Source: JACQQW01 sp964520655 (GTDB lineage Bacteria > Omnitrophota > Gorgyraeia > Zapsychrales > Fredricksoniimonadaceae). Taken from it: a stretch of 29,021 nucleotides of DNA. The stretch's first letter is position 1. Each line of letters starts with the position of its first letter. The DNA lies in NCBI GenBank assembly GCA_964520655.1, contig CAZFNI010000024.1:1-29021 (forward strand). The letters run 5' to 3'. This document shows, piece by piece, positions 1 through 8,216 of this stretch. The notes beneath the pieces were generated by a model. That model searched no databases and was not told the DNA's origin. It saw only the letters and a program-made list of their open reading frames with translations. Position numbers and translations under genes: made by a program.

Positions 1-2
1 GC

Positions 3-1514
3 AGGAAGGTTTGGGCCTGGGGGGCGGCTGGGATCTTTTTTGCCGGCTCCATTTTTTCCTCGACGGTCTCCATGGTCTATGTCCCGATCGCGGCCGCGGC
101 TTTTCTGCTGGATCGTCCGCGTATATGGACGAATATCGCGGCATTTGCCGCCGGGTTTGCCTTGGTCGTCGGCTGGATCAATTGGCCGGATATTACCGGC
201 AATATCCGCAGTTATGTCCAGTATGTCAATATCAGCGGGTCCATGAATCATTTCTTTTATAATCAGAAAGTGCTCGTTCAATGGCTGCCGTCTTTTCATT
301 TGAAAGATACGCGCGGCGGGCTTTTGTGGGTGGTGAGATATCTGTGGCTGGTCATTCCGTTTATCGTCGCTGTTTACTGGGTGTGTTTTTACCGGATGTT
401 CGCCGGCAGACGTCCTTGGGTGTTAGGCTGGTTTTTCTTAAGCATTTCAGCGCTGGTCATGGCGGAATATAAAGGCGTTGCGCAATACGGCGCGAATTAT
501 TTTCCCGTCCTCATTGGGATGCTCATCTTTATCGGAGCGGCCCTGCAGGATGCGGCATTCAAGAAATGGTGGATCATTATCGCTGCCGCGTCGCTGGTTT
601 GGAATGTGTACGTATTTACCAATGACATTTATCCTTGCCGCATGGTTACGACTAAGATCTCGGATTTTATTGAGCAACACCGTATCCATCAATTGTATAC
701 GTTCCGCCAACATGTGTTAAGGCCCAATATCTTGGATCATTTAAATCCGTCAACGCTGCGGGGTTTAAATGTCGTACCCATAGAGAGCGTTGTCCAGGCG
801 GATCAAGGCTATATCCTGCTGCCGCCGGTGAGCACGGACTCCATCTACCGCGCTTCCAACGGTGATTATAATGATTTTGACGGCGACTTGATGCTCAACA
901 ATATTGTCCGTCAAGGAAAGCTTAATGATTATGCGGTCAAAGGATTTAAGACGCTGGGATCCAGTTTGATCTGGAGCCAGGAAGAAGAGATCCTGGCCTA
1001 CCGGTACCTAGTGCGCGGCCAGTTTAAAGCATCAGACCTGGATAAGGCATGGATCTTAGACGGGCAGAAGATCGCCCGTGACAGGGCATTGTTTATGCCG
1101 TCAGCTGAAGATTTGTTCCTGCAGCAGGTTCATGTGCGTAATATCGGGACTCAGACGCGCCAGCTGATTTATACCGGCTATCAAGGCGGAACAGCCGCCG
1201 CGAGTCTTTTAAAAGGTCTGGCTGCCAGGATCTATAAGGTAGGAGATCCTGGGGACAATTTAAGGGCCTATGTATTCAAGCTTGATGATAAGCAGCCGAT
1301 GTGGGTGCCGTACGCGCCGCAATTTATCTCCAAACCATTGAATGCCAGCAGCATTGGCACTGGAAAAGACGCTCAGCCGGCTGCGTTTGAGTTCGATCCG
1401 CCCCTGTCATTGTCCCCCGGGCCGTTCTATGTGGTCATTTACCGCGACGGCACGCCCTCTGACACGGATTTTTACCGCATTTATGCTGATATGCTGGGAA
1501 GAATTGGGTCATAA
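3..1514 (+). CDS. Polytopic membrane protein, C-terminal part, glycosyltransferase-like (5' partial)
   Basis: The frame is already open at the first base of the window, so the start lies upstream; an internal ATG at 72 is not needed as the start. The first ~200 visible residues are strongly hydrophobic, with several membrane-spanning segments (for example FAAGFALVVGWINW, YLWLVIPFIVAVYWVCFY, WFFLSISALVMAEY, VLIGMLIFIGAAL, WWIIIAAASLVWNVYVF). They are followed by a ~280-residue soluble C-terminal domain with short motifs such as YRASNGDYNDFDGD and a C-terminal FYVVIYRDG. A multi-helix N-terminus plus a large soluble tail fits membrane GT-C type glycosyltransferases (PMT/ArnT-like) and resembles membrane mannosyltransferase-like proteins, but the catalytic loop would lie upstream of the window, so this is an inference from topology. 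It ends in TAA at 1512-1514, 50 bp before gcvT. Confidence 0.55.
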   Translation, partial: RKVWAWGAAGIFFAGSIFSSTVSMVYVPIAAAAFLLDRPRIWTNIAAFAAGFALVVGWINWPDITGNIRSYVQYVNISGSMNHFFYNQKVLVQWLPSFHLKDTRGGLLWVVRYLWLVIPFIVAVYWVCFYRMFAGRRPWVLGWFFLSISALVMAEYKGVAQYGANYFPVLIGMLIFIGAALQDAAFKKWWIIIAAASLVWNVYVFTNDIYPCRMVTTKISDFIEQHRIHQLYTFRQHVLRPNILDHLNPSTLRGLNVVPIESVVQADQGYILLPPVSTDSIYRASNGDYNDFDGDLMLNNIVRQGKLNDYAVKGFKTLGSSLIWSQEEEILAYRYLVRGQFKASDLDKAWILDGQKIARDRALFMPSAEDLFLQQVHVRNIGTQTRQLIYTGYQGGTAAASLLKGLAARIYKVGDPGDNLRAYVFKLDDKQPMWVPYAPQFISKPLNASSIGTGKDAQPAAFEFDPPLSLSPGPFYVVIYRDGTPSDTDFYRIYADMLGRIGS

Positions 1515-1527
1515 AAAATAATTTATC

Positions 1528-1556
1528 TTGATTTCACCTTCTGATTTGTTTACCAT
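1528..1556 (+). promoter_or_regulatory. Possible sigma70-type promoter before gcvT
   Basis: TTGATT at 1528-1533 and TACCAT at 1551-1556 are separated by 17 bp in the short AT-rich gap between the membrane protein and gcvT. Each hexamer matches consensus at four of six positions. If real, transcription would begin almost at the ATG at 1565, giving a leaderless or near-leaderless message; consistent with this, no Shine-Dalgarno sequence precedes the ATG (sequence there is CATTTTTTATG). Confidence 0.3.
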
Positions 1557-1564
1557 CATTTTTT

Positions 1565-2665
1565 ATGTCCACCGAAACATCATTACACAATACTCCGCTT
1601 TTAGAAGAGCATATCGCCCTTGGCGCCAAAATGGTCGGCTTCGGCGGTTGGAACATGCCCCTGCAATATGACGGCATCATCGCCGAGTGGGATTATAACC
1701 GTAAGACCTGTTCTATTTTTGATTGTTCCCACATGGGAGAGTTTTTGATCAAGGGTGACGCTGTTGGGTCAGGGTTAGACCGTATTGTCACCCAGACCAT
1801 TGTGGATATGCCTATTGGCGCGTGCCGTTATGGCGCGATGCTCAATACACAAGGCGGGGTCATTGATGACCTGATCGTTTACCGCAAGGCCAAAGAAGAA
1901 TGGATGATCGTGGTCAACGCCTCCAATATTGAGAAGGACGCGCGTCATTTCAAGGCCAATCTCACAGCGGCAGCTGGCTTTACAGACATTTCTTTTCAAA
2001 CAGCCAAATTGGACCTGCAGGGGCCATTATCCCGGGATGTCCTCTGTGACTTGCTGGGGCAAAGGGTTTCTCTGGAATATTATACCTTTGCCGAATTCAT
2101 CCTGCTGGGGGAGAAATGTGTGATCAGCCGTACCGGCTATACCGGAGAATTAGGCTATGAGATCTATTATCCTTGGGGACAGGCGGTAAAACTTTGGCAG
2201 GCTATTTTAAAAGACGGACGGGTCAAACCGACGGGATTAGGTGTGCGTGACGTATTGCGCATCGAGATGTGTTACAGCTTGTACGGTCATGAATTAGCCG
2301 AAGATATCCATGTGTTAGAATGCGGCTTGGAGAAATTCCTGGACTTTAATAAAGATTTTATCGGCAAAGCGGCTTGTTTGGCCTATCAAGAGCAGGGGGT
2401 CAAGCGCACGATCGGTTATATTCAAAGCGCTTCGCGTAAATCGCCCCGGGCCGGCCATAAGGTCTATAACAAGAGCGGCAAGGCCATCGGTGATATTGTC
2501 AGCGGTACCTACGCAGTGGGGGTTGGGGCCGGGATCGGCATCGCTTTTGTTCAAAAAAATGAAAAAAACGTTGAAAACAAAATTGTTTTTGGCGATGATA
2601 GGTCAACGCAGGAAGCCGCTTTTGTCAAACGGCCGTTCTATAAGAACGGGTCTTTAAGATCGTAA
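1565..2665 (+). CDS. gcvT: Glycine cleavage system T protein (aminomethyltransferase)
   Basis: This is the T protein of the glycine cleavage system: it takes the aminomethyl group from the lipoyl arm of H protein, releases ammonia and forms 5,10-methylene-tetrahydrofolate in the cytoplasm. The 366-residue length is normal for the family. Visible family features are the N-terminal TPLLEEHIALGAKMVGFGGW, DCSHMGE at residues 53-59 (the D-x-S-H-M folate-binding motif), GGVIDDLIVY with Asp101 at the position of the catalytic Asp of the family, RTGYTGELGYEIY in the middle, and GLGVRDVLRIEM. The C-terminal barrel domain (YNKSGKAIGDIVSGTY) is complete. It is the first gene of a T-H-PA-PB order, which confirms the call. 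The start at ATG 1565 gives the expected N-terminus. Confidence 0.97.
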   Translation: MSTETSLHNTPLLEEHIALGAKMVGFGGWNMPLQYDGIIAEWDYNRKTCSIFDCSHMGEFLIKGDAVGSGLDRIVTQTIVDMPIGACRYGAMLNTQGGVIDDLIVYRKAKEEWMIVVNASNIEKDARHFKANLTAAAGFTDISFQTAKLDLQGPLSRDVLCDLLGQRVSLEYYTFAEFILLGEKCVISRTGYTGELGYEIYYPWGQAVKLWQAILKDGRVKPTGLGVRDVLRIEMCYSLYGHELAEDIHVLECGLEKFLDFNKDFIGKAACLAYQEQGVKRTIGYIQSASRKSPRAGHKVYNKSGKAIGDIVSGTYAVGVGAGIGIAFVQKNEKNVENKIVFGDDRSTQEAAFVKRPFYKNGSLRS

Positions 2666-2684
2666 CTTAGTCACGCCTTAGCTT

Positions 2685-2699
2685 AAGGAAATCATTATG
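2685..2699 (+). promoter_or_regulatory. Ribosome binding site and start of gcvH
   Basis: AAGGA at 2685-2689 lies seven bases before the ATG at 2697. It fixes the gcvH start. The 31-bp gap after gcvT holds nothing else I can recognise. Confidence 0.6.
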
Positions 2700-3098
2700 A
2701 GCAGCAATGTTGAGATCATCGATCATTTTTGGTACACCAAAGAACATGAATGGATCAATGTCGAGGACAATGTCGGGACCATGGGGATCACTGACCATGC
2801 CCAGCATGCCTTAGGCGATGTCACCTATGTGGAGCTCCCTGAAGAGGAGGCGGAAGTAGATCAGTTCGAGCAGTTCGTTTCCGTTGAGTCGGTAAAAGCG
2901 GCCAGCGACATTTACGCGCCATTAGGCGGCCGTGTCATTGAGATCAACCGCGACTTGGAAGATAATCCAGCGCTGATCAATAAGGACTGCTACGGCAAAG
3001 GCTGGATCGCCAAGATCGACATCCGTGATGTGGATGAGACCTCGAATCTGATGTCTGCCGACGAGTACCGCAATTATCTGGAATCGTTAGAGCAATAA
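2697..3098 (+). CDS. gcvH: Glycine cleavage system H protein (lipoyl carrier)
   Basis: GcvH carries the aminomethyl intermediate on a lipoylated lysine between the P and T proteins. The 133-residue protein begins with the typical YTKEHEWI segment and contains MGITDHAQHALGDVTYVELP. The lipoylation motif is ESVKAASDIYAPLGG, with Lys67 as the expected attachment site, followed by NPALINKDCYGKGWIAKI. Length and motif order are those of ordinary H proteins. A Shine-Dalgarno AAGGA precedes the ATG. Its TAA overlaps the ATG of gcvPA by one base (TAATG), indicating translational coupling. The lipoate ligase at the operon end is the likely modifying enzyme. Confidence 0.98.
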   Translation: MSSNVEIIDHFWYTKEHEWINVEDNVGTMGITDHAQHALGDVTYVELPEEEAEVDQFEQFVSVESVKAASDIYAPLGGRVIEINRDLEDNPALINKDCYGKGWIAKIDIRDVDETSNLMSADEYRNYLESLEQ

Positions 3099-4435
3099 TG
3101 AACCCGTATATCATCAATACCAAGGACGATGTCGCGTCCATGCTGTCCGCGATCGGCGTGAAAAGCATGGCAGACCTCTTTGCGGATATTAAACCCGAGC
3201 ACCGGCCGAAATCATTCGATCTTCCAGTGGGTTTAAGTGAATATGAAGTGATGCGCCGCGTCACCGCGCTGTCACTGAAGAATAATGTGGCGCTGGTGCC
3301 ATTTATCGGCGGCGGCTATTATGACCATTATATTCCCTCGTCGGTTTCAGCCATCACGTCACGGGGAGAATTCTATACCGCCTATACCCCTTATCAGCCG
3401 GAATGCGCCCAGGGGACATTGCAGGCCTTGTTCGAATATCAAAGCTCCATGTGTGCGTTGACGGGAATGGAAGTGTCCAACGCTTCTTTGTACGACGGAG
3501 GGACTGCGCTCTATGAGGCCATGATGATGGCCATGCGCATCACCGGCCGGGAAAAGATCGTGATGGACGGCGGGGTCAGTCCGATCTACCGCAAGATCCT
3601 TAAGACCTATACGCATCATCTGCATTATGAATTCGTAGAGACGCCTGTTGTCCACGGGCAAAGCAGTCGCGACGAGATATTCAAGCGTTTAGACGACGGT
3701 GTTGCCGCGGTTATCCTGCAGAATCCGAATTTCTTCGGCGCGATCGATGACTTTACCGATATTATTGAGAAGGCTCATTCCGTCGGAGCATTGGCGATCG
3801 TGAGCGTTTATCCCATTTCATTAGGTCTTTTAAAAACACCAGGCAGCATGGGGGCGGACATTGTCGTGGGCGAAGGCCAGTCGCTGGGATTGCCGCTTAA
3901 TTTCGGTGGCCCGTATTTGGGGTTCATGACCGCGCGCAAAAAATATGTGCGTAAAATGCCCGGGCGTTTGGTCGGTGAGACGATGGACAGCCAAGGCCGC
4001 CGCTGTTTTGTCAATACTCTGCAGGCGAGGGAGCAGCATATCCGCCGGGAGAAAGCCACATCCAATATTTGTACCAATGTGTCGCTGTGTGCGCTGCAGG
4101 CCGCTGTCTTTATGGCGACGATCGGTAAAGGCGGTTTTAAAGAATTAGCTCAATTGAATTTGGACAAGGCGGAATATACCAAGCATGTCCTGGGGCGTAT
4201 CAAAGGCGTGGAAGTCAAACGCTCGGCCCCTACATTCAATGAATTTACGGTTCATTTACCCAAAGATGCTTCCCAGGTAGCCGGGGCCATGATCAAAAAA
4301 GGTTTTGCCGCCGGGTTTCCTCTGGGGCGTTATTATCCGGGCATGGAGCGTTATATGCTCATCGCGGTGACAGAGAAACGCACCCGTGAAGAGATCGACC
4401 GTTTTGCCGATGCGATGTATGAGGTGCTGAAATAA
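3098..4435 (+). CDS. gcvPA: Glycine dehydrogenase (decarboxylating) subunit 1
   Basis: This is the N-terminal half of the pyridoxal-phosphate P protein, encoded as a separate subunit as in many bacteria and archaea. It pairs with GcvPB to decarboxylate glycine and load the aminomethyl group onto GcvH. The 445-residue length is standard. Recognisable stretches are GGGYYDHYIPSSVSAI, YTAYTPYQPECAQGTLQA, EYQSSMCALTGMEVSNASLYD, VVGEGQSLGLPLNFGGPYLG and QAREQHIRREKATSNICT. The start overlaps the gcvH stop and the end overlaps the gcvPB start (TAATG at 4433-4437), so the H-PA-PB genes are translationally coupled. Confidence 0.98.
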   Translation: MNPYIINTKDDVASMLSAIGVKSMADLFADIKPEHRPKSFDLPVGLSEYEVMRRVTALSLKNNVALVPFIGGGYYDHYIPSSVSAITSRGEFYTAYTPYQPECAQGTLQALFEYQSSMCALTGMEVSNASLYDGGTALYEAMMMAMRITGREKIVMDGGVSPIYRKILKTYTHHLHYEFVETPVVHGQSSRDEIFKRLDDGVAAVILQNPNFFGAIDDFTDIIEKAHSVGALAIVSVYPISLGLLKTPGSMGADIVVGEGQSLGLPLNFGGPYLGFMTARKKYVRKMPGRLVGETMDSQGRRCFVNTLQAREQHIRREKATSNICTNVSLCALQAAVFMATIGKGGFKELAQLNLDKAEYTKHVLGRIKGVEVKRSAPTFNEFTVHLPKDASQVAGAMIKKGFAAGFPLGRYYPGMERYMLIAVTEKRTREEIDRFADAMYEVLK

Positions 4436-5901
4436 TGGAACTCATTTTCGAGAAAAGTGTGTCCAACCGACGGGGATTCCGCTATCCGGCCAATGATGTC
4501 GGCATGAGATCCAGCATCCCGGCAAAATATGCCCGCAGCGAGGATGCTCCATTGCCGGAAGTTTCGGAATTGGATGTGGTGCGCCATTACACGCATTTGT
4601 CCCAGAAGAATTTTTCCATCGATACGCATTTCTATCCGCTGGGTTCCTGCACGATGAAGTATAATCCGAAATTCACCGAAAGTTTGGCGCGCCTCGCAGG
4701 TTTTGCTGACCTGCACCCATTATTACCGCAGTTAAGCGGCGGGGAGCAATTGACGCAAGGTGCTTTGGAAGTGTTGTACGACTTGGAGCAATGGATGTGC
4801 GCCATGACCGGTTTCTCGAATTTCACCCTGCAGCCGCTGGCCGGCGCGCACGGCGAACTGACCGGTATCATGCTCATGGCCGCGTACCATAAGGCCAAGG
4901 GCAATACGCACAAGAAATATGTGATCATCCCTGATTCCGCGCACGGGACCAATCCCGCCAGCGCCGCGATCGCCGGGTATGAAACGATCGCTATCCCTTC
5001 TAATAAAGATGGCGGGATGGATCTTGAGGCTTTAAAAAAAGCGATCACACCCCAAGTGGCCGGGCTCATGATGACCGTCCCCAGCACATACGGAGTGTTT
5101 GAAAGTAATATCACGGAAATATCCAAGCTGGTGCACAGCGTTGACGGGATCATGTATTACGACGGGGCGAATCTAAATGCGGTTTTAGGCAAATGCCGTC
5201 CCGGGGATGTGGGTTTTGATGTCATGCACATCAATACGCACAAGACATTTACCACGCCGCATGGCGGCGGCGGTCCGGGTTCTGGTCCGGTGGGGGTTAA
5301 TGAGAAATTAGCTAAATTCCTGCCGATATCCCGCGTCATCAAGCGCAGCGATGGAACATTCGCTTTGAATTATGATTATCCGGATTCTATCGGTTATATT
5401 GCCAGTTTTTACGGTAATTTTGCTATCTTGCTTCGGGCGTATGCATATTTATTAATGCTGGGCAAACAGGGACTCATTGATACGACCGAGCACGCGGTGC
5501 TCAATGCCAACTACATCATGGCCCGTCTTAAAGGAACGTACAAGATCTGTTTTGACCGGGTGTGTATGCATGAGAGTGTTTTTTCCGCGGCCAATCAGGC
5601 GGCCCGCGGGGTGCATGCGATCGATATCGCCAAATTCCTGATCGATGAGAAGATCCATCCTCCGACGGTGTATTTCCCCATCAGCGTTCCGGAAGCGGTC
5701 ATGATCGAACCGACGGAGACAGAGTCCAAGCAGATGATGGATCATTTCATCGATAAAATGATCGCGGCGGATGAGTTGTCAAAGACCAATCCGTCCGTCT
5801 TTAAAGAATTCCCCAAGACCATGCCCATCTCCCGTCCGGATGAGACAAAAGCCGCTCGGGATGTTAAAACCAGCTTCTTTTCATCCCCGGATGCAGCTTA
5901 A
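4435..5901 (+). CDS. gcvPB: Glycine dehydrogenase (decarboxylating) subunit 2
   Basis: This is the C-terminal half of the P protein and carries the pyridoxal-phosphate lysine. The motif DVMHINTHKTFTTPHGGGGP places that lysine at about residue 270. Other family signatures are YPLGSCTMKYNPK, TLQPLAGAHGELTGIMLM, DSAHGTNPASAAIAGY and KFLIDEKIHPPTVYFP. The 488-residue length matches split GcvPB proteins. Its 3' end overlaps the likely start of the lipoate ligase by 11 bp. No gene for the fourth component, dihydrolipoyl dehydrogenase (L protein), is in the window; that enzyme is often shared with other complexes and encoded elsewhere. Confidence 0.98.
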   Translation: MELIFEKSVSNRRGFRYPANDVGMRSSIPAKYARSEDAPLPEVSELDVVRHYTHLSQKNFSIDTHFYPLGSCTMKYNPKFTESLARLAGFADLHPLLPQLSGGEQLTQGALEVLYDLEQWMCAMTGFSNFTLQPLAGAHGELTGIMLMAAYHKAKGNTHKKYVIIPDSAHGTNPASAAIAGYETIAIPSNKDGGMDLEALKKAITPQVAGLMMTVPSTYGVFESNITEISKLVHSVDGIMYYDGANLNAVLGKCRPGDVGFDVMHINTHKTFTTPHGGGGPGSGPVGVNEKLAKFLPISRVIKRSDGTFALNYDYPDSIGYIASFYGNFAILLRAYAYLLMLGKQGLIDTTEHAVLNANYIMARLKGTYKICFDRVCMHESVFSAANQAARGVHAIDIAKFLIDEKIHPPTVYFPISVPEAVMIEPTETESKQMMDHFIDKMIAADELSKTNPSVFKEFPKTMPISRPDETKAARDVKTSFFSSPDAA

Positions 5902-6586
5902 GATCCATTCCTTCCCGACCCTGGCACAGAATGTTCATTTTGATGATGTGTTGTTCCAATTGGCCCAGAAAACCGGTGCCGGGGAATGTGTGCGTTTTTG
6001 GGAATCGCCGCAGTACGGGATCGTACTGGGGCGTATCGGCAAGGAAGAGGATGATATCGACCTGGAGGCCGCGGTTAAAGACGGCATCCCGGTGATACGG
6101 CGTTCTTCAGGGGGTGGTACGGTGCTTCAAGGGCCTGGCTGTTTGAATTATGCCCTTATCCTGTCAAAGCAAAAGCATCCAGTTCTCAATGATTTACGCG
6201 GATCCTATCAGTGGATAAGCCAAAAGATCATTGATGTCCTTAAGATCCAGGGGATCGAGGCCCTGTTCTGCCCGATCTCAGATATTGCCCTGGCCTCAAA
6301 CCAGAAAAAGTTTTCCGGTAATGCTCAGCGCCGTGCCAAAGACTATATCCTGCATCATGGGACCATTCTTTACAATTTTGACCTTCCCAGGATCGCTCAA
6401 TATTTGAAATTGCCCAAAGACATGCCCAATTACCGTAACGCACGCAGCCACTTGGACTTTGTTTCCAATATATATATTAATCCGTCACAGTTCCAAAGAT
6501 CAATGGCGCAAGCTTTTGAAGCGCCTGATACGGCGCAACCGCTGACGCCGCAAGAGCTTTCTTCTTTAGAAAAATATAATATTTGA
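5891..6586 (+). CDS. lplA: Lipoate-protein ligase A family (BPL/LplA/LipB fold), short form
   Basis: The protein (231 residues from ATG 5891) has the biotin/lipoate ligase fold: the RRSSGGGTVLQGPGCLNY motif at about residues 70-87 (lipoyl-AMP binding loop), the catalytic-type lysine in KKFSGNAQRR at about 139-140, and HHGTILYNFDL. It most likely attaches lipoate or octanoate to GcvH, encoded four genes upstream. A longer reading frame starts at 5771, but that would add 40 residues buried within gcvPB in another frame, so ATG 5891 (MQLKIHSFPTLAQNV) is preferred. It is shorter than the ~338-residue E. coli LplA and lacks the C-terminal accessory domain, so it could need a partner or act as an octanoyl- or lipoyl-transferase; the sequence does not settle this. 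Confidence 0.85.
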   Translation: MQLKIHSFPTLAQNVHFDDVLFQLAQKTGAGECVRFWESPQYGIVLGRIGKEEDDIDLEAAVKDGIPVIRRSSGGGTVLQGPGCLNYALILSKQKHPVLNDLRGSYQWISQKIIDVLKIQGIEALFCPISDIALASNQKKFSGNAQRRAKDYILHHGTILYNFDLPRIAQYLKLPKDMPNYRNARSHLDFVSNIYINPSQFQRSMAQAFEAPDTAQPLTPQELSSLEKYNI

Positions 6587-6588
6587 TT

Positions 6589-6615
6589 TTGAAATTGCCT
6601 GTTTTCTGCTAACAT
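6589..6615 (+). promoter_or_regulatory. Probable sigma70-type promoter before the S41-like gene
   Basis: TTGAAA at 6589-6594 and an extended -10, TGC followed by TAACAT (6607-6615), are spaced by 15 bp. The layout is nearly the same as the stronger candidate at 10262-10289. It sits just after the lplA stop and just before the ATG at 6623, so the transcript leader would be very short or absent. Confidence 0.4.
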
Positions 6616-6622
6616 ATTTTTT

Positions 6623-7873
6623 ATGTTGGCCAAATCACTGGTTAGCCTATTATTTATATTATTGATCCCTTGTGCGGTTTTGCAAGCCAAGCCGCATAAC
6701 AAGCAGATCCCGGCCGATAAACCCTCCCAAGATTATCAGGAATACGTTAAATATTTCGAAGCGGTATATAAAACCTTCGAAAAGAATTATTATCTGGAAC
6801 CAAACCGCAAGTCCTATAATGAGTTCCTGGAAAAATTCCGCACGAAGATCTATGCTCAGCTTAAAGGTGAGGGGAAAAGTAATGATTATGTCAAATGGCG
6901 CTCTGCTTGGTATTTGGTGGATGAATTAAAGTCCAAAGAAGATCATTTCTCCCAGTTCTATCCGCCTAAGCCTGCGGAAAAATTCCAAAAGGATGTGATG
7001 GGGCAAGTCATGGACCTTGGCATTGAGGGTAAGAAAGTGGATGCCGGGTATTTGGTCACACGCGTTGAGCCTCGTTCCGATGCCTATGAAAAAGGTTTGC
7101 GGGAAGAGGATGTGCTGCTGCGATTGGATGCTGCGATCCTTAGAGATCTGCCTGCGGAGGATATACAAAAAAAGTTGACCCCGCTGATCAATACTAATGT
7201 CCGGATCGATTACCTTTCTGCAGACATAAAACAGGAAAAAAGCATTACGGTGACAAGTAAGGAATATTTCAAGCAAACCGTCTTCTTGCGTCCGGTGCAG
7301 GTTCCGGGTGTATTTTGTTTGGAGATCACCCAGTTTGGCCGCACATCGGGAGATGATCTGACCGTTCTATTAAAATATATTGAACAATTCAATCCGCGCG
7401 GCCTGGTGATCGATCTGCGCGGTAACCCTGGGGGTCCGCCGCTGGCGGCGCTGCAAATGTCAGCGTTCTTTTTAAAAGGCGGTGAAGAATTCGCTCATTT
7501 TCAAAAACGCGGGGAAGAGCCCATGGCCTTGGAGGTTCCTCAGATCGACGGTCAATATAAGTTCAATGGTCCTGTGGCCATGTTAGTTGACCATGACAGC
7601 GGCAGCGCCGCGGAATTGTTCCCAGGCATCATGCAATTCCGTAAAAGGGCGATCGTCTTGGGAGTCAATTCAGCGGGGTTTGTTCTGCTTAAAAGCATGT
7701 TCCCGATGGAGGATGGTTCCATGATCGCGCTTGTGACCGCTCCGGGATATTATCCCGACGGAACGAGGTTTAGTTTTAATGGCATTACGCCGGATCAGAT
7801 CATCAGCGATGCGCCGAAAGAAGGCTTGATCAATTTGGCGGCGGCCATCCTGGTCATGAAGGGGAATAAATAA
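6623..7873 (+). CDS. Secreted PDZ / S41 (C-terminal processing protease) family protein, catalytic Lys missing
   Basis: The 416-residue protein has an N-terminal signal peptide (MLAKSLVSLLFILLIPCAVLQA), so it acts in the periplasm or envelope. A PDZ-like segment spans about residues 130-215 (YLVTRVEPRSDAYEKGLREEDVLLRLD). The S41 core follows: GVFCLEITQFG, LVIDLRGNPGGPPLAALQMS and GPVAMLVDHDSGSAAELFPG. Ser328 in GSAAE aligns with the nucleophile of the CtpA/Prc family. The general-base lysine, normally 25 residues later in a G-K-G motif, is Phe353 (NSAGFVLL), so the protein may be a pseudoprotease or use another base. It begins a new run of closely spaced genes; the next ATG follows one base after its TAA. 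Confidence 0.85.
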   Translation: MLAKSLVSLLFILLIPCAVLQAKPHNKQIPADKPSQDYQEYVKYFEAVYKTFEKNYYLEPNRKSYNEFLEKFRTKIYAQLKGEGKSNDYVKWRSAWYLVDELKSKEDHFSQFYPPKPAEKFQKDVMGQVMDLGIEGKKVDAGYLVTRVEPRSDAYEKGLREEDVLLRLDAAILRDLPAEDIQKKLTPLINTNVRIDYLSADIKQEKSITVTSKEYFKQTVFLRPVQVPGVFCLEITQFGRTSGDDLTVLLKYIEQFNPRGLVIDLRGNPGGPPLAALQMSAFFLKGGEEFAHFQKRGEEPMALEVPQIDGQYKFNGPVAMLVDHDSGSAAELFPGIMQFRKRAIVLGVNSAGFVLLKSMFPMEDGSMIALVTAPGYYPDGTRFSFNGITPDQIISDAPKEGLINLAAAILVMKGNK

Positions 7874-7874
7874 T

Positions 7875-8216
7875 ATGTGGATGATCGTGGTGTTTGTTGT
7901 GGGGCAGGTCATTGTTGCGTTCGCTGTGGTGATGTTCCTTAAGAATAAACTAAGAGTGGAGTTGATCGAGGCTGCGCTGGAGAATCTCCAAAGCAATATT
8001 TCTTCACAAACAAAAGGAGAGGTTGTCGTTATCAGCGCTCAGGAATTGGATCCGATCATTCGCGGGCGGATCGAGAATATCGTAAAAAGAAAATCGGATG
8101 GGGCGATCCTGCGGTTTGAAACAGATGCATCACTTAAAAGCGGTTTGATCATCCATGCGGGTGAGATCACGCTTGATTTTAGTCTTGCGAATCGGATGAA
8201 GAGCTTAAAGTCATGA
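7875..8216 (+). CDS. Small membrane-anchored protein with ATP synthase delta/OSCP-like C-terminus
   Basis: The 113-residue protein starts with one hydrophobic segment (MWMIVVFVVGQVIVAFAVVMFL), then a charged helix (KNKLRVELIEAALENLQSN), then a domain with VVVISAQELDPIIRGRIENI and TDASLKSGLIIHAGEITLDF followed by SLANRMKSLK. That pattern (VxSAxxL, then xDxSLxxGLxxxxG, then DxSxxxRLxxL) resembles the C-terminal domain of the F1 ATPase delta/OSCP subunit, and the N-terminal helix resembles the b subunit. No other ATP synthase genes are near. The TGA overlaps the next ATG by four bases (ATGA). Assignment is by motif resemblance only; it could be an unrelated envelope protein. Confidence 0.6.
   Translation: MWMIVVFVVGQVIVAFAVVMFLKNKLRVELIEAALENLQSNISSQTKGEVVVISAQELDPIIRGRIENIVKRKSDGAILRFETDASLKSGLIIHAGEITLDFSLANRMKSLKS

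Noticed and set aside
5771..5890. Longer lipoate ligase start at 5771
   Set aside because: It would overlap gcvPB by 131 bp in another frame and adds residues without resemblance to the family; ATG 5891 gives the usual N-terminus.
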